Below are positions 1 to 11,600 of a stretch of 34,160 bases of DNA, in pieces; within the stretch, counting starts at the first letter, position 1, and each line of letters starts with the position of its first letter. The translations under genes and the position numbers were made by a program. The stretch is from positions 1-34,160 of the forward strand of contig JAHFRE010000021.1 in assembly GCA_023258955.1 (NCBI GenBank). The letters run 5' to 3'. The notes beneath the pieces were generated by a model. That model was not told the origin of the DNA and did not search any database. It worked only from the letters and a program-made list of their open reading frames with translations. The DNA comes from Sterolibacterium sp. Its GTDB lineage: Bacteria; Pseudomonadota; Gammaproteobacteria; Burkholderiales; Rhodocyclaceae.

Positions 1-2760
1 ATCGATCTTCAACTGATCGAGGGGCAGGCGTTTGAGGTAGGACAGCGATGAGTAGCCGGTGCCGAAGTCGTCCAGGGAGAAACCGACCCCCTGGGCTTTC
101 AGCGTGGTCATCTTGTCGATGATATCCTCGATGTCGTCGAGCAGCAGGCTCTCGGTGAGTTCCAGCTTCAACCGCTGCGGATCGGCGCCGCTGCTGTCGA
201 GAATCGCCAGCACCTGATCGACGAAATCGGGGTGGCGGAACTGGCGGGCGCTGACATTCACCGCCAACTTGAGGCGCGCCGTCTCGGGCTGGTCAGCCCA
301 AGCCACCAACTGGGCGCAAGCCGTCTCCAGCACCCAGTGCCCGAGGGGCAGAATCAGTCCCGACTCCTCGGCCAGGGGAATGAACTCGGCCGGGGACACC
401 AGACCGCGGCTCGGGTGCTGCCAGCGCAGCAGGGCTTCGGCGCCCGTCAAGCGGCCTTCGCCGACCACCTGCGCCTGGTAGTAGAGCAGAAATTGTCCCT
501 TCGCCATCCCCTGGCGCAGATCGGCCTCCAAGCTAGCGCGGGCGCTGACCACGGCTTGCATTTCCGGGTCGAAGAAACGCAGGGCGTTGCGTCCTGCTGC
601 CTTGGCCTGGTACATGGCCAGGTCGGCCCGCTTCAGCAACTCCTCGACCGAGCTCTGGTGGGCGCTGAACAGCGTCACGCCGATGCTCGGCGTGCTGTGG
701 TGTTCGTGGCCGGCCAGGCGGTAGGTCTGGTTGAGGGTGGCGAGTATCTTTTCGCCGACGGTCTCGGTCTGGGTCGCCGCTTCGAGCGGGTTGTCGCTCA
801 GGTCTTCGAGCATCACCACGAACTCGTCGCCGCCGAGGCGGGCGACCGTGTCGCCTTCGCGCACGCAGGTGGCCAGGCGCTGCGCCACCTGCTGCAACAG
901 TATGTCGCCCTTGTCATGGCCGAGCGTGTCGTTCAAGGTCTTGAAGTTGTCCAAGTCGATGAACAGCAAAGCGCCGCCATGGGTGCTGCGGGCGCTGGTC
1001 GCCAGCGCCTGATGCAGACGGTCGAGCAGCAGCCGGCGGTTGGGCAGACGGGTCAATGGATCGTAGAAGGCGAGATGTTTGATCTCGTCTTCGGCGGCTT
1101 TGCGCAGGGTGATGTCGGCAAAGGTACCGACGTAATGGGTGGTCGTACCGTCGTCGGCCTTGACGGCAGTGATTGTCAGCCATTCGGGATAGACGTCGCC
1201 GCTCTTGCGCCGGTTCCAGATCTCGCCCTGCCACGAACCGCTTCGCCCGATGGCCGCCCACATCGCCGCGTAGAAGGCCTTGTCGTGCCGACCCGAGGCG
1301 AGCAGACGCGGTGACTTGCCCACGACTTCCTCGGCGCGGTACCCGGTGATGTCGGTGAAGGCGCGGTTGACCTTGAGAATCACGCCGCTGGCGTTGGTGA
1401 TGGTCATCCCCTCCTGCGCCTCGAAGGTGGTGGCGGCGATGCGCAGCTCGGCTTCGGTCTGCTTGCGCTCGTTGATGTCGGCGATCACGTTGATCAGGCC
1501 CAACTCCTCACCGCGAGCGTCGTGGAAGCGCTTGCCGGTCAGGTGGCCCCAAAACTCGCTCTGGTCGGCTCGCTGAAAGAGGCGATCGATATCGGTCGCC
1601 GCAACCGCACCGCTGAGCATGGCCTGCAACCGTTGCTGCGACTTCTCGCGCTGCGCCGGGGGGACCAGACTGAGGTAGTCCATGCCGGTCAGCTGCTCGG
1701 GCGAATAACCGAACATCTCGGCCATGCGCCGGTTGGCCTGGGTGATGCGACCGTGCAGGTCGACCAGAAAGATCGCCACGCTGGACGTATCGAGGATTTG
1801 CATCAGCAGCGTTTGCCTTTCGGCCAGTTCGGCGTTCAGTCGCGCCAGGTCCTGGGTGCGATCGGTCACCCGCTGTTCGAGCTCCCGTTCATGAAGACGC
1901 AAGCGCACCACCAGCATCGCGGCGTGCCCGAGCAGCAGGCTGAAGACCAGGGCGAAGGCGGCGCCCAGCCACAGTCCGAGCCAATCGCCCCAGCCCTTGC
2001 TGGGCGCCACCGCCATGGTCCAGTTGCCATAGGCGATCTCCAGCGTGTGTTCTACCGGCGCGAGCAGCGGCTTGGTCGAAGACGCGGCGATGATCTGCTT
2101 CTTGCCTGTCTCCGGGTGAATGCGGTAGAGCTCGTAGTCGAGGCCCTGTTCGACCAGTTGCGGCAGTCGAGCGCCGACGAGCGTTTCCGGAAAACGCATG
2201 ATGACGTTGGTGAAGCCCCAGAAATATGACTTGCCGTCGGCGTCGTCGAGGAACACCGGCAGGCGCCCGACCGCACCGAAGCCGCCCTGGACCAGATTCA
2301 TCGGCCCCGCCAGCGTCAGCGTACCCGTGGCCAGGGTCACCACGGCCTCCCGACCCTGCACCGCGTCGGTCAACTGGTCGAAACCGATCGCGCTCTCGTT
2401 GCCCGCCAGCGGCACAATCTTGCGGACGACGCCCCCGGGCGACAGTTCTAGCGCCGAGACGCCGGGGTAGAAGCGCAGCATCTGACCCGCCACCGCATCG
2501 AAGTTGGCGATGTCGCCGTTGCCTTGGCGAACCAGAGCGGCCAAGGCGTAGGCCGCCGACAGGGATCGCTCGAGGTTGTTCTCGAGGGCGTGGGCGCTGT
2601 CCTTGGCCCAGGCCGCGACGCGCGCTCGATGCTCGGCGCGGTCGCGCTGCTCTATCGCCCAGATCACACCGGCCGATACCGCTAGGGCGAGCAGAAAGAC
2701 GCACCACGCTGCAGCGAGGGGCTGCCTGGCGGCCGAACGGAGCGTCGAGAAGAGTTTCAT
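1..2760 (-). CDS. CHASE-PAS-PAS-GGDEF-EAL membrane c-di-GMP cyclase/phosphodiesterase (3' end cut by window)
   Basis: Reads from an ATG at 2760 to the window edge, 920 codons without a stop; the C-terminus lies outside. A first membrane helix (about residues 17-33) and a second (about 260-283) enclose a periplasmic region that looks like a CHASE sensor domain. Two PAS domains follow (about 310-420 and 440-550). The GGDEF domain (from about 560) has an intact RLGGDEF active site near residue 641, and an RxxD inhibitory I-site (REGD) lies exactly five residues before it. The EAL domain shows EALLRW (about 774), NVSARQF, ELTES and DDFGTGYSS, all catalytic-type motifs, and the window stops at the KID motif. 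It should therefore both make and degrade c-di-GMP in response to an unknown periplasmic ligand. It stands alone, divergent from the miaB operon. Confidence 0.93.
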   Translation of the reverse strand, partial: MKLFSTLRSAARQPLAAAWCVFLLALAVSAGVIWAIEQRDRAEHRARVAAWAKDSAHALENNLERSLSAAYALAALVRQGNGDIANFDAVAGQMLRFYPGVSALELSPGGVVRKIVPLAGNESAIGFDQLTDAVQGREAVVTLATGTLTLAGPMNLVQGGFGAVGRLPVFLDDADGKSYFWGFTNVIMRFPETLVGARLPQLVEQGLDYELYRIHPETGKKQIIAASSTKPLLAPVEHTLEIAYGNWTMAVAPSKGWGDWLGLWLGAAFALVFSLLLGHAAMLVVRLRLHERELEQRVTDRTQDLARLNAELAERQTLLMQILDTSSVAIFLVDLHGRITQANRRMAEMFGYSPEQLTGMDYLSLVPPAQREKSQQRLQAMLSGAVAATDIDRLFQRADQSEFWGHLTGKRFHDARGEELGLINVIADINERKQTEAELRIAATTFEAQEGMTITNASGVILKVNRAFTDITGYRAEEVVGKSPRLLASGRHDKAFYAAMWAAIGRSGSWQGEIWNRRKSGDVYPEWLTITAVKADDGTTTHYVGTFADITLRKAAEDEIKHLAFYDPLTRLPNRRLLLDRLHQALATSARSTHGGALLFIDLDNFKTLNDTLGHDKGDILLQQVAQRLATCVREGDTVARLGGDEFVVMLEDLSDNPLEAATQTETVGEKILATLNQTYRLAGHEHHSTPSIGVTLFSAHQSSVEELLKRADLAMYQAKAAGRNALRFFDPEMQAVVSARASLEADLRQGMAKGQFLLYYQAQVVGEGRLTGAEALLRWQHPSRGLVSPAEFIPLAEESGLILPLGHWVLETACAQLVAWADQPETARLKLAVNVSARQFRHPDFVDQVLAILDSSGADPQRLKLELTESLLLDDIEDIIDKMTTLKAQGVGFSLDDFGTGYSSLSYLKRLPLDQLKID

Positions 2761-2899
2761 GTTCTTGGATGGGCTGCAGCGGTACCCAGAGCGGGCGCCC
2801 AAGTATCCCCGAGCGCCCTAGCCCAGTCAAATACCGCTGCTCCACCCGGGCTACTGCGCCTTGGGCGCTCGCCGCAGCTGGGGGCGAGTCGGGTGCCGT

Positions 2900-2908
2900 T
2901 GCTATAAT
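2900..2908 (+). promoter_or_regulatory. Extended -10 promoter (TGCTATAAT) ahead of the miaB operon
   Basis: A perfect TATAAT at 2903-2908 is preceded by TG with one spacer base, the extended -10 form. No good -35 hexamer is visible at 16-18 bp, which extended -10 promoters tolerate. Transcription would start about six or seven bases downstream, at or next to the ATG at 2915, so the first ORF could be read from a leaderless mRNA. Predicted from sequence only. Confidence 0.6.
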
Positions 2909-2914
2909 GGCCCC

Positions 2915-3067
2915 ATGCGCCTCTTGCTGCTGCTGTCCTTCGGCGTCACCGCCAACGCCGCGGAACCACCGGCCGAATCCCTGCCGCCGAGCGCCGGGCT
3001 GGCCCGCGGCGTAGCCAAAGAGACGCCCCGGATGCCGGTCCGCAACCAGGCCGCGCAGCGTCGATGA
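2915..3067 (+). CDS. Small hypothetical secreted or leader peptide, coupled to miaB
   Basis: A 50-residue ORF starts at the ATG six bases after a consensus -10. Its N-terminus ([18 protein letters not shown]) looks like a short signal peptide with an Ala-x-Ala cleavage site around residues 14-16. The rest is Pro/Ala/Arg-rich with no recognised domain. Its TGA overlaps the miaB ATG as ATGA, and miaB has no visible Shine-Dalgarno sequence of its own, so translation of miaB may depend on this ORF. It could be a genuine small periplasmic protein, a translational-coupling leader, or chance. The promoter position and the stop-start overlap favour it being translated. No family is recognised. Confidence 0.45.
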   Translation: MRLLLLLSFGVTANAAEPPAESLPPSAGLARGVAKETPRMPVRNQAAQRR

Positions 3068-4398
3068 AGAAGGCTTACATCCGCAGCTTCGGCTGCCAGA
3101 TGAACGAGTACGACGCCGACAAGATGAGCGACGTGCTGGCGCTGGCCTATGGCACCGAACGCACCAACTCGCTCGAAGACGCCGACATCATCCTCTTCAA
3201 CACCTGTTCGGTGCGGGAGAACGCCCAGGAAAAGGTCTTCCACCATCTGGGCCGCCTGCGGCCGCTGAAGGCGGCCAAGCCGGAGCTGCTGATCGGCGTC
3301 GGCGGTTGCGTTGCCAGCCAGGAAGGCGCCGAAATCGTCAGGCGGGTGCCCCACGTCGATTTCGTCTTCGGACCGCAGACCCTGCATCGCCTGCCGCAGC
3401 TGATCGCGGCGCGACGCGCCAGCGGCCGCGCCCAGGTCGATATCTCATTTCCGGCGATCGAAAAGTTCGACCACCTGCCGCAGGCGCGGCGGCAGGGACC
3501 GACGGCGTTTGTCTCGATCATGGAAGGCTGCTCCAAGTTCTGCAGCTTCTGCATCGTTCCCTACACCCGCGGCGAGGAAGTCTCGCGTCCCCTGCCAGAC
3601 GTGCTGGCCGAGGTGGCCGGCCTGGCGATGCAGGGCGTTCGCGAAATCACCCTGCTCGGCCAGAACGTCAATGCCTATCGTGGGCGGGTCGGCGACGATT
3701 CCGCCGATCTCGCCTTCCTGATCGAGACCATCGCCGAGATGCCCGGTGTGGAGCGCATCCGCTTTACGACCTCGCATCCGCGGGAAATGAGCGCGCGCCT
3801 GGTCGAGGTCTATGGGCGGGTACCCAAGCTCGTCTCGCATCTTCATCTGCCGGTGCAGTCGGGCGCCGACCGTGTGCTGGCGGCGATGAAGCGCGGTTAC
3901 ACGGCGCTCGAGTACAAGAGCATCATCCGCAAATTGCGCGCGGTCCGCCCCGGGATGAGCTTTTCCAGCGACTTCATCGTCGGCTTTCCCGGAGAGACGG
4001 ACGCCGATTTTCAGGCGACGCTGCGCCTGGTCGAAGAGGTGGGCTTCGGCGACTCTTACAGCTTCATCTACAGTCCCCGTCCCGGCACGCCGGCGGCGGA
4101 GCTTGGCGACGACACCCCGGCAGAGGTGAAAGAACAGCGGCTGGCGCAGCTGCAGCGGCGGATCGATCTCCAGGGCGCGGACGAGCGCAGGCGCATGCTG
4201 GGGCGCGTCGAACGGGTGCTGGTCGAGGGCCACGCCGCCAAGGACCCAGCCGAATTGGCGGGCCGCACCGACAACAACGTCGTGGTCAATTTTCCCGGCG
4301 CTGCGGCGCTGATCGGCCGCCTGGTCGAACTGCGCATCACCCAAGCCATGACCCACAGCCTGCGCGGCGAGTTGCTCGCGGAGACCGCGGCCGCGTGA
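3064..4398 (+). CDS. miaB: tRNA-2-methylthio-N6-dimethylallyladenosine synthase MiaB
   Basis: 444 residues, the normal length for MiaB. It is a radical-SAM methylthiotransferase that adds the 2-methylthio group to i6A37 of tRNAs reading UNN codons. The N-terminal UPF0004 domain has its three cluster cysteines, in [10 protein letters not shown] (C11), FNTCSVREN and GGCVASQ. The radical-SAM signature CxxxCxxC appears as CSKFCSFC near residue 157. A TRAM RNA-binding domain closes the protein. The ATG overlaps the stop of the upstream small ORF, and the 3' end overlaps the PhoH-family gene by four bases (GTGA). This is the classic first gene of the miaB-ybeZ-ybeY-ybeX-lnt operon. Confidence 0.97.
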   Translation: MKKAYIRSFGCQMNEYDADKMSDVLALAYGTERTNSLEDADIILFNTCSVRENAQEKVFHHLGRLRPLKAAKPELLIGVGGCVASQEGAEIVRRVPHVDFVFGPQTLHRLPQLIAARRASGRAQVDISFPAIEKFDHLPQARRQGPTAFVSIMEGCSKFCSFCIVPYTRGEEVSRPLPDVLAEVAGLAMQGVREITLLGQNVNAYRGRVGDDSADLAFLIETIAEMPGVERIRFTTSHPREMSARLVEVYGRVPKLVSHLHLPVQSGADRVLAAMKRGYTALEYKSIIRKLRAVRPGMSFSSDFIVGFPGETDADFQATLRLVEEVGFGDSYSFIYSPRPGTPAAELGDDTPAEVKEQRLAQLQRRIDLQGADERRRMLGRVERVLVEGHAAKDPAELAGRTDNNVVVNFPGAAALIGRLVELRITQAMTHSLRGELLAETAAA

Positions 4399-5333
4399 AG
4401 CAGCGTCCGACAGAACTGTCGCTGGAACCGGTGGACAACGCGCGGCTGGCCAATCTCTGCGGCGCCCTCGACGAGAACCTGCGCCAGATCGAAGCCGCCT
4501 ACGATGTGGTGATCGCCCGCCGTGGCGAACGCTTCCGCGTCAGCGGTGCCGCCGCCAGCCGCGCTTGCGCCGCGCTCTCCCACTTCTACGCCCTGGCCGC
4601 AGAGGATCTCTCGGTCGATGCCATCCAGCTCGGCCTGGTCGAACTCGCCAGCCGCATGACCCAGACGGCGCCGGGCCTGCTCACCCGCAAGCCGGACCTG
4701 CACGGGCGCACGCCGCGCCAGGTGCAGTACCTGCAGCAGATACAGGAGCACGACATCAGCTTCGGCATCGGTCCCGCCGGAACCGGCAAGACCTATCTGG
4801 CGGTGGCCAGCGCGGTCGACGCCTTCGAGCGCGACATGGTCAGCCGCATCGTTCTCACCCGCCCGGCGGTGGAGGCGGGCGAGCGCCTGGGCTTCCTCCC
4901 CGGCGATCTGGCGCAGAAGGTCGATCCCTACCTGCGTCCGCTCTTCGATGCGCTCTATGATCTGATGGGCTTCGACAAGGTGGCGAAGATGTTCGAGCGC
5001 CAGGCGATCGAGGTCGCGCCCCTGGCCTACATGCGCGGGCGCACGCTCAACCACGCCTTCATCATTCTCGACGAGGCGCAGAACACGACGCCGGAGCAGA
5101 TGAAGATGTTCCTGACGCGCATCGGCATCGGCGCCAAGGCGGTGGTCACCGGCGACATCACCCAGATCGACCTCGGCCGTGGCCAGAAGAGCGGCTTGAT
5201 TGAGGCGCAAGAAATCCTGCGTGAAGTGCGCGGCATCGCCTTCACCGATTTCCTCGCCGCCGACGTGGTGCGCCATCCGCTGGTCGCGCGCATCGTTGCC
5301 GCCTACGAGCAGCATGAACAAACGCGAAAGTAG
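4395..5333 (+). CDS. ybeZ: PhoH-family ATPase (YbeZ/PhoL)
   Basis: 312 residues from a GTG start that overlaps the miaB stop. A short N-terminal region with a KH-like feel precedes the P-loop domain. Walker A is GPAGTGKT at residues 126-133 and Walker B is ILDEAQN at 224-230, both intact. The family is an RNA-associated ATPase that works with the YbeY endonuclease encoded directly downstream and is linked to ribosome and RNA quality control; that role is inferred from family and position. The reading frame runs far upstream of the GTG, but that part overlaps miaB in another frame. The only credible start is the GTG, where the family-like sequence begins. Confidence 0.94.
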   Translation: MKQRPTELSLEPVDNARLANLCGALDENLRQIEAAYDVVIARRGERFRVSGAAASRACAALSHFYALAAEDLSVDAIQLGLVELASRMTQTAPGLLTRKPDLHGRTPRQVQYLQQIQEHDISFGIGPAGTGKTYLAVASAVDAFERDMVSRIVLTRPAVEAGERLGFLPGDLAQKVDPYLRPLFDALYDLMGFDKVAKMFERQAIEVAPLAYMRGRTLNHAFIILDEAQNTTPEQMKMFLTRIGIGAKAVVTGDITQIDLGRGQKSGLIEAQEILREVRGIAFTDFLAADVVRHPLVARIVAAYEQHEQTRK

Positions 5334-5765
5334 GGCCCTGTCGCTGACGGTGCAGTACGCCTCTGCCGCCGCCGAGTTACCGTCGCGGCCGCGCTTGCGG
5401 CGCTGGGTCGCGGCGGCGCTCGACGGCGGCACCGCGAGCGCCGCGCTCACCCTGCGCTTCACCGACGCGGAGGAGAGCCGGACGCACAACCACCGCTTTC
5501 GCGGCAAGGACCGCGCCACCAATGTGCTGTCCTTTCCCTACGCGCCACCACCGGCGCTGGCCGGCGATCTGCTGCTGTGCGTGCCGGTGGTGCTGGCGGA
5601 GGCGCGGGCCCAGGGCAAGACCGCCGTCGCCCATTTCGCGCACCTCGTCGTGCATGGTATGCTGCATCTGCAGGCCTACGACCACGACAACGACGCTGAC
5701 GCCCAGCGCATGGAGACAAGAGAGCGGGAGATTTTGGCCCGCCTCGGCTATCCCGATCCCTATTG

Positions 5766-5766
<1 letters not shown>
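5314..5766 (+). CDS. ybeY: Endoribonuclease YbeY, rRNA maturation factor
   Basis: 150 residues, typical length. YbeY is a zinc-dependent single-strand endoribonuclease involved in 16S rRNA 3'-end maturation and late 70S quality control. The metal triad H114, H118 and H124 is seen in HGMLHLQAYDH; the usual glycine before YDH is alanine here, a mild change outside the ligands. The RGKDRATNVLSFPY core motif is also present. The ATG lies 20 bases inside the end of the PhoH gene, so the two are translationally coupled. The TGA shares its last A with the ATG of corC. Confidence 0.94.
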
Positions 5767-6594
<828 letters not shown>

Positions 6595-6602
<8 letters not shown>

Positions 6603-8052
6603 TGTCGCTGCGAGGCTGCTGGCGATGCTCGCCGGCGGTTTGGCGGTCGCCGGCTTCGCACCGCTGGCCTGGCTGCCGGCCGCACCGCTGTCCCTGCTGC
6701 TGTTGCTGGCCCTCTGCCAGCGCTCGGCGAGCCCCGGCGCTGCGGCCTGGCTAGGCTGGTGCTGGGGGCTGGGCTGTTTTCTCGGTGGGGTCTCCTGGGT
6801 CTACGTCAGCATGCACGACATCGGCGGCATGCCGGCGCTGCTCGCGGCGACGGCGACCCTGCTCTTTTGCGCCTACCTCGCGCTCTATCCCGCCCTCGCC
6901 GTCTGGTTGGCGCGACGCCTGGCCAGCGGCCACGCCGGGGCCGACGCGCTCGCCTGCGCCGGCGCCTGGACGCTCGGCGAGTGGCTGCGCGGCACGCTGC
7001 TGACGGGCTTTCCCTGGCTCGCGCTGGGCTATTCGCAGGCACCGCCGAGCCCGCTGGCGGGCTTCGCGCCGCTGCTCGGCGTCTATGGCCTGAGCTTTCT
7101 GGTGGCGCTCGCCGCCGCCTCGCTGCTGCGCTTGAAGACGCGCGGTGCGCTGGCGGTGGCGGTGCTGTTGGCAGCGGGCTCGGCGTTGACGCGCGTGGCG
7201 TGGACCGATGCCGTTGGGGCGCCGCTCGATGTCAGCCTGCTGCAGGGGAACATCGAGCAGAGTCTGAAGTGGGAGCCGCAGCGTCAGGCCGCCTCGCTCG
7301 CCACCTACGCGCGGCTGGCGCGCGCCCACCCGGCGCAATTGACGGTATTGCCGGAGACGGCGCTGCCGCTGTTCCTCGACCAGGCGCCGCCCGCCTACCT
7401 CGCCGAACTGACGACCCACGGCGAGGTGTTGACCGGAGTGGTGCAACGGGATTCGGACGGCCGCTATTTCAACGCCGGCGTGCTGCTGCACGCGGGGACC
7501 GCCGGGGCGAGCTACAGCAAGTCCCACCTGGTGCCCTTCGGCGAGTTCGTGCCGCCGGGCTTTTCCTGGTTCCTCGGCCTGATGCGTATCCCGATGTCGG
7601 ATTTTTCCGCCGGGCCGGCGCGGCAGGCGCCGTTGGCCGTGGCGGGGCAATCGATCGCGCCCAACATTTGCTACGAGGACCTGTTCGGTGAAGAAATCAT
7701 CCACGCCCTGCCGCAGGCGACGCTGCTGGTAAACCTCTCCAACACCGCCTGGTTCGGCGCCTCCCTGGCCCAGGCGCAGCACCTGCAGATCGCCCAGTTG
7801 CGGGCGCTCGAGGCCGGCCGCACCATGCTGCGCGCCACCAATACCGGCATGACCGCGGTGGTCGGGCCCGACGGCGTGGTGCGGGTGGCGCTGCCGGCCT
7901 TCGTAGCCGACGCCCTGTCCGCCCGGGTCCAGGGCTACGCCGGCGCCACACCCTACGTCCGCCTGGGCAATTCCCCGATCCTGCTGCTGGCACTTGCCGC
8001 GCTGCTGCCAGCGGCGTGGCGGCGTCGCCGCGGGCGGGTGGAATCCCGGTAA
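6595..8052 (+). CDS. lnt: Apolipoprotein N-acyltransferase
   Basis: 485 residues. Lnt is an inner-membrane enzyme that transfers a third acyl chain to the N-terminal cysteine of lipoproteins. The N-terminal half has about six hydrophobic helices (residues 5-195), and the periplasmic carbon-nitrogen hydrolase domain follows (about 212-460). The catalytic triad is visible: E254 in LPETALP, K309 in [12 protein letters not shown] and C359 in [11 protein letters not shown] last helix near the C-terminus ([10 protein letters not shown]) completes the fold. The ATG lies inside the last codons of corC (eight-base overlap), so it is the last gene of the miaB-lnt cluster. Confidence 0.96.
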
Positions 8053-8055
8053 AAT
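8050..8055 (+). promoter_or_regulatory. Possible -10 element (TAAAAT) upstream of glyQ
   Basis: TAAAAT begins in the last codons of lnt, and the glyQ ATG is at 8081, giving a leader of about 19 bases. No convincing -35 box lies 16-18 bp upstream. glyQ is functionally unrelated to lnt, so a separate promoter here is reasonable but unproven. Confidence 0.35.
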
Positions 8056-8080
8056 CGCCGCTTTTCGGCCAAAGAATTCC

Positions 8081-8968
8081 ATGAGCGCATCGCCGACCTT
8101 TCAACAGGTCATCCTCCGCCTGCAGAATTTCTGGGATGAGCGCGGCTGCGTGCTGCTGCAACCCTACGACATCGAGGTCGGCGCCGGCACCTTCCACACC
8201 GCCACCTTTCTCCGCGCCATCGGCCCCGAGCCCTGGCGCGCGGCCTACGTGCAGCCCTCGCGGCGGCCCAAGGACGGTCGCTACGGCGACAATCCCAACC
8301 GCCTGCAGCACTACTACCAATACCAGGTGGTGTTGAAGCCCTCTCCCGACAACATCCAGGAGCTCTACCTCGACAGCCTGCGCGCGCTGGGCATAGACAC
8401 CACCCAGCACGACATCCGTTTCGTCGAGGACGACTGGGAGTCGCCGACCCTGGGCGCCTGGGGCCTGGGCTGGGAGGTCTGGTTGAACGGCATGGAGGTC
8501 ACCCAATTCACCTATTTCCAGGAGGTCGGTTCCCTGGTCTGTCGGCCGGTACTGGGCGAGATCACCTACGGTCTGGAGCGGCTGGCCATGTACCTGCAGG
8601 GCGTCGAGAACGTCTACGACCTGGTCTGGTCTCCCGGCGTCAGCTATGGTGATGTCTACCACCAGAACGAGGTCGAGCAGTCGAAGTACAACTTCGAACA
8701 CTCGGACGTGGACTGGCTGTTCGCGCAGTTCTCCAAGTTCGAATCGGAAGCCAAGCGCCTGATGGCGCTCGGCCTGCCGCTGCCCGGCTACGAGATGGTG
8801 ATGAAGTGTTCGCACAGCTTCAACCTGCTCGACGCGCGCGGCGCCATCTCGGTGACCGAGCGCGCCGCCTACATCGGCCGCGTGCGAGCCCTGGCGCGCG
8901 AAGTGGCCCAGGCCTACTTCGCCTCGCGTGAAGCGCTCGGCTTTCCGATGTTGAAGGGGGCGGCATGA
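8081..8968 (+). CDS. glyQ: Glycyl-tRNA synthetase alpha subunit
   Basis: 295 residues, full length for the bacterial-type alpha subunit (class II, alpha2-beta2). It activates glycine and carries the catalytic core. The conserved start is [20 protein letters not shown], with motifs [19 protein letters not shown] and [20 protein letters not shown] also present. The ATG at 8081 was chosen because the family homology starts there; upstream in-frame sequence is lnt in another frame. It overlaps glyS by four bases (ATGA), which couples synthesis of the two subunits. Confidence 0.97.
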   Translation: MSASPTFQQVILRLQNFWDERGCVLLQPYDIEVGAGTFHTATFLRAIGPEPWRAAYVQPSRRPKDGRYGDNPNRLQHYYQYQVVLKPSPDNIQELYLDSLRALGIDTTQHDIRFVEDDWESPTLGAWGLGWEVWLNGMEVTQFTYFQEVGSLVCRPVLGEITYGLERLAMYLQGVENVYDLVWSPGVSYGDVYHQNEVEQSKYNFEHSDVDWLFAQFSKFESEAKRLMALGLPLPGYEMVMKCSHSFNLLDARGAISVTERAAYIGRVRALAREVAQAYFASREALGFPMLKGAA

Positions 8969-11043
8969 GAGACACGCTGCTGGTGGAGCTCCTGACCGAG
9001 GAGCTGCCGCCCAAATCCCTGGCGCGACTGGGCGAGGTCTTCAAGGATGAAGTCGTGAACGGCCTGGTTCGCCACCAACTGACGCTGCCGGCACCGGAGC
9101 ACGTCGCCGGGTTCGCGACGCCGCGCCGGCTCGCCGTGCTGGTGCGCGAGGTCGAGGCCGAGGCTCCCGACCGTCGCGTCGAAGAAAAGCTGATGCCGGT
9201 CGCCGTGGCCCTCGACGCCGCCGGGAATCCGAGCACCGCCCTGCTGAAGAAGCTGGAGGCGAAGGGCATTTCCGTTGCCGAGCTGCCGCGCTTCAGCAAG
9301 CGCATGGACGGCAAGTCGGAGACCTTCTATTGCACCGCCGAGCTCAAAGGGGCGAAGCTGGCCGAGGTCCTCGCCGGCATCGTCAGCGACGCGTTGAAGA
9401 AGCTGCCGGTCGCCAAGACCATGCGCTGGGGCGCCGGCGAAGCGCAGTTCGTGCGCCCGGTGCACGGCCTGGTGCTGTTGCACGGCAGCCGCATCGTCCC
9501 CGGTAGCGTGCTCGGGCTGGTGAGCGGCAGGGCCAGCCGCGGCCATCGCTTCATGAGCGGCGGCGATATCGACATCGCCGACGCCGCGAGCTATGAGCAG
9601 ACTCTGGAACACCACGGCAGCGTCATCCCGGACTTCACCGCGCGTCGCGAAATGATTCGCGGGCAACTCGACGCGGCGGCGGGTGGCCGGCAATGGCTGG
9701 AGGACGCTGCGCTGCTCGACGAGGTCACGGCGCTGGTGGAGCATCCGACGGTCTACGAGGCGGGCTTCGACGAAGCCTTCCTGCAGGTGCCGCAGGAATG
9801 CCTGATCCTGACCATGAAGGCGAACCAGAAGTACTTTCCCCTGTTCGTGCAGGGCAAGCTGACCAACCGCTTCCTCCTCGTCTCCAACATGCGCGTCACC
9901 GACCCGACGAATATCATCAGCGGCAACGCCCGGGTGGTTCGGCCGCGGCTGGCCGACGCCAAATTCTTCTACGACCAGGATCGCAAGAAATCGCTGGCCG
10001 ACCGAGTTCCCGGACTGGCGAAGGTCGTCTACCACAACAAGCTGGGTTCGCAAGGCGAGCGCTCACAGCGCGTCGCGGCCATCGCCAGCGCCATCGGCGC
10101 GCGCCTCGGCGGCGAGGAATTGGCGCGTCAGGCCGACCAGGCGGCGCTGCTGTCGAAGGCCGATCTGATCAGCGACATGGTCGGCGAATTCCCCGAACTG
10201 CAGGGCGTCATGGGCCGCTACTACGCGCTGCACGATGGGCTGCCGACGGAGATCGCCAACGCCATCGAGGACCATTACAAGCCGCGCTTCGCCGGCGACA
10301 GCTTGCCCCGCAGCCGCGTCGGCGTGGCGGTCGCACTGGCCGACAAGCTGGAGACCCTGGTCGGCCTGTTCGGCATCGGCCAGGTACCCACCGGCGACAA
10401 GGACCCCTTCGCGCTGCGCCGGCACGCCCTCGGCGTGATCCGCATGTTGGTCGAGCAGAAGCTCGATCTGCCGCTCGCTGAGCTGATCGCCGAGGCCGAA
10501 GGCGCTTTCGCCGGCCTGCTCACCGATAAGGTCTCACTGGCGCAATTGCCGCGATTCGTGATGGATCGTCTCAACGGCTACCTGCGCGGCGAGCTGGGCT
10601 ATTCGGCGCAGGAGGTCGAGGCCACCCTGGGCGTCGATGTGCGGCTGTTGAGCGACGTCGTGCAGCGGCTGGAAGCCGTGCGCGCCTTCGCCAAGCTGCC
10701 CGAGGCGGAGGCACTCGCCGCGGCCAACAAGCGCATAGTGAACATCCTGAAGAAGACGGCGGCGGTGTCCGAGCAAGTCGACCTGGAACTGCTGCGGGAG
10801 CCCGCGGAACAGGCGTTGCACGCGCAGCTCACGGCGATCGCGCCGCAGCTGCGACGGCAATTCGCCAACGCCGACTACGAGGCCGCGCTCCTCGGACTGG
10901 CCGGTTTGCGCGGCGCGGTCGATGCCTTCTTCGACGCTGTCATGGTGATGGTCGAAGAGCCCGCAATCAGGCAAAATCGCCTGGCGCTGCTCGGACAATT
11001 GGCAGCGCTGATGAACATGGTGGCCGACATCTCCAAACTATGA
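8965..11043 (+). CDS. glyS: Glycyl-tRNA synthetase beta subunit
   Basis: 692 residues, the usual length. The beta subunit binds tRNA-Gly and completes the heterotetramer with GlyQ. The start [17 protein letters not shown] is characteristic. Other family motifs are [29 protein letters not shown] and an HD-type segment around [19 protein letters not shown]. The C-terminal DALR-like anticodon-binding helices include [14 protein letters not shown]. The ATG overlaps the glyQ stop. gmhB follows after a 22-base gap. Confidence 0.97.
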   Translation: MRDTLLVELLTEELPPKSLARLGEVFKDEVVNGLVRHQLTLPAPEHVAGFATPRRLAVLVREVEAEAPDRRVEEKLMPVAVALDAAGNPSTALLKKLEAKGISVAELPRFSKRMDGKSETFYCTAELKGAKLAEVLAGIVSDALKKLPVAKTMRWGAGEAQFVRPVHGLVLLHGSRIVPGSVLGLVSGRASRGHRFMSGGDIDIADAASYEQTLEHHGSVIPDFTARREMIRGQLDAAAGGRQWLEDAALLDEVTALVEHPTVYEAGFDEAFLQVPQECLILTMKANQKYFPLFVQGKLTNRFLLVSNMRVTDPTNIISGNARVVRPRLADAKFFYDQDRKKSLADRVPGLAKVVYHNKLGSQGERSQRVAAIASAIGARLGGEELARQADQAALLSKADLISDMVGEFPELQGVMGRYYALHDGLPTEIANAIEDHYKPRFAGDSLPRSRVGVAVALADKLETLVGLFGIGQVPTGDKDPFALRRHALGVIRMLVEQKLDLPLAELIAEAEGAFAGLLTDKVSLAQLPRFVMDRLNGYLRGELGYSAQEVEATLGVDVRLLSDVVQRLEAVRAFAKLPEAEALAAANKRIVNILKKTAAVSEQVDLELLREPAEQALHAQLTAIAPQLRRQFANADYEAALLGLAGLRGAVDAFFDAVMVMVEEPAIRQNRLALLGQLAALMNMVADISKL

Positions 11044-11065
11044 ACACTTTCCCGCCGTCCTGCCG

Positions 11066-11599
11066 ATGAAGCTGATCATCCTCGACCGCGACGGCGTGAT
11101 CAACCACGATTCCGACAAGTACATCAAGTCGCCGGATGAATGGAAGCCGATCAAGGGCAGCCTCGAGGCGATCGCCCGGCTGTGCCAGTGGGGTTACCGC
11201 GTCGTCGTCGCCACCAACCAATCGGGCGTCGGCCGCGGCTTCTTCGACATGGACACCTTGAACGCCATCCACGAGAAGATGACGCGGGCGGTGAGCCAGG
11301 TGGGCGGGCGCATCGACGCCGTCTTCTATTGCACCCACACCGATGCCGACCAGTGCCAATGCCGCAAGCCCAAAGCCGGCATGCTGGAAGAGATCGCGAC
11401 CCGCTACGGTGTTCCCCTCGTTGGTGTGCCGGTGGTCGGCGACAGCCTGCGCGACTTGCAGGCGGCGCAGGTGACGGGGGCGCAGCCGATGCTGGTGCTC
11501 ACCGGCAAGGGCACCAAGACCGCCGCCGACCCGCAACTGCCCCCCGGGACACCGCTGTTCGCCGATTTGGCTGCCCTCGTGGCACACCTGACCAGCTGA
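11066..11599 (+). CDS. gmhB: D-glycero-beta-D-manno-heptose-1,7-bisphosphate 7-phosphatase
   Basis: 177 residues. GmhB is a HAD-superfamily phosphatase in ADP-heptose synthesis for the LPS inner core. HAD motif I is LDRDG with D7 and D9 as nucleophile and acid-base residues, motif II is ATNQSG, and motif IV is VVGDSLRDL. The GmhB zinc site is intact: C89 and H91 in YCTH, then C97 and C99 in CQCRKPKAGM. The zinc site separates GmhB from histidinol-phosphatase relatives that lack it. It is followed after one base by the acyltransferase gene. Confidence 0.95.
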   Translation: MKLIILDRDGVINHDSDKYIKSPDEWKPIKGSLEAIARLCQWGYRVVVATNQSGVGRGFFDMDTLNAIHEKMTRAVSQVGGRIDAVFYCTHTDADQCQCRKPKAGMLEEIATRYGVPLVGVPVVGDSLRDLQAAQVTGAQPMLVLTGKGTKTAADPQLPPGTPLFADLAALVAHLTS

Positions 11600-11600
11600 C

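Noticed and set aside
232-2229. Plus-strand open frames opposite the GGDEF-EAL gene
   Set aside because: The minus strand reads continuously through CHASE, PAS, GGDEF and EAL motifs. The plus frames are low-complexity translations of the same DNA.
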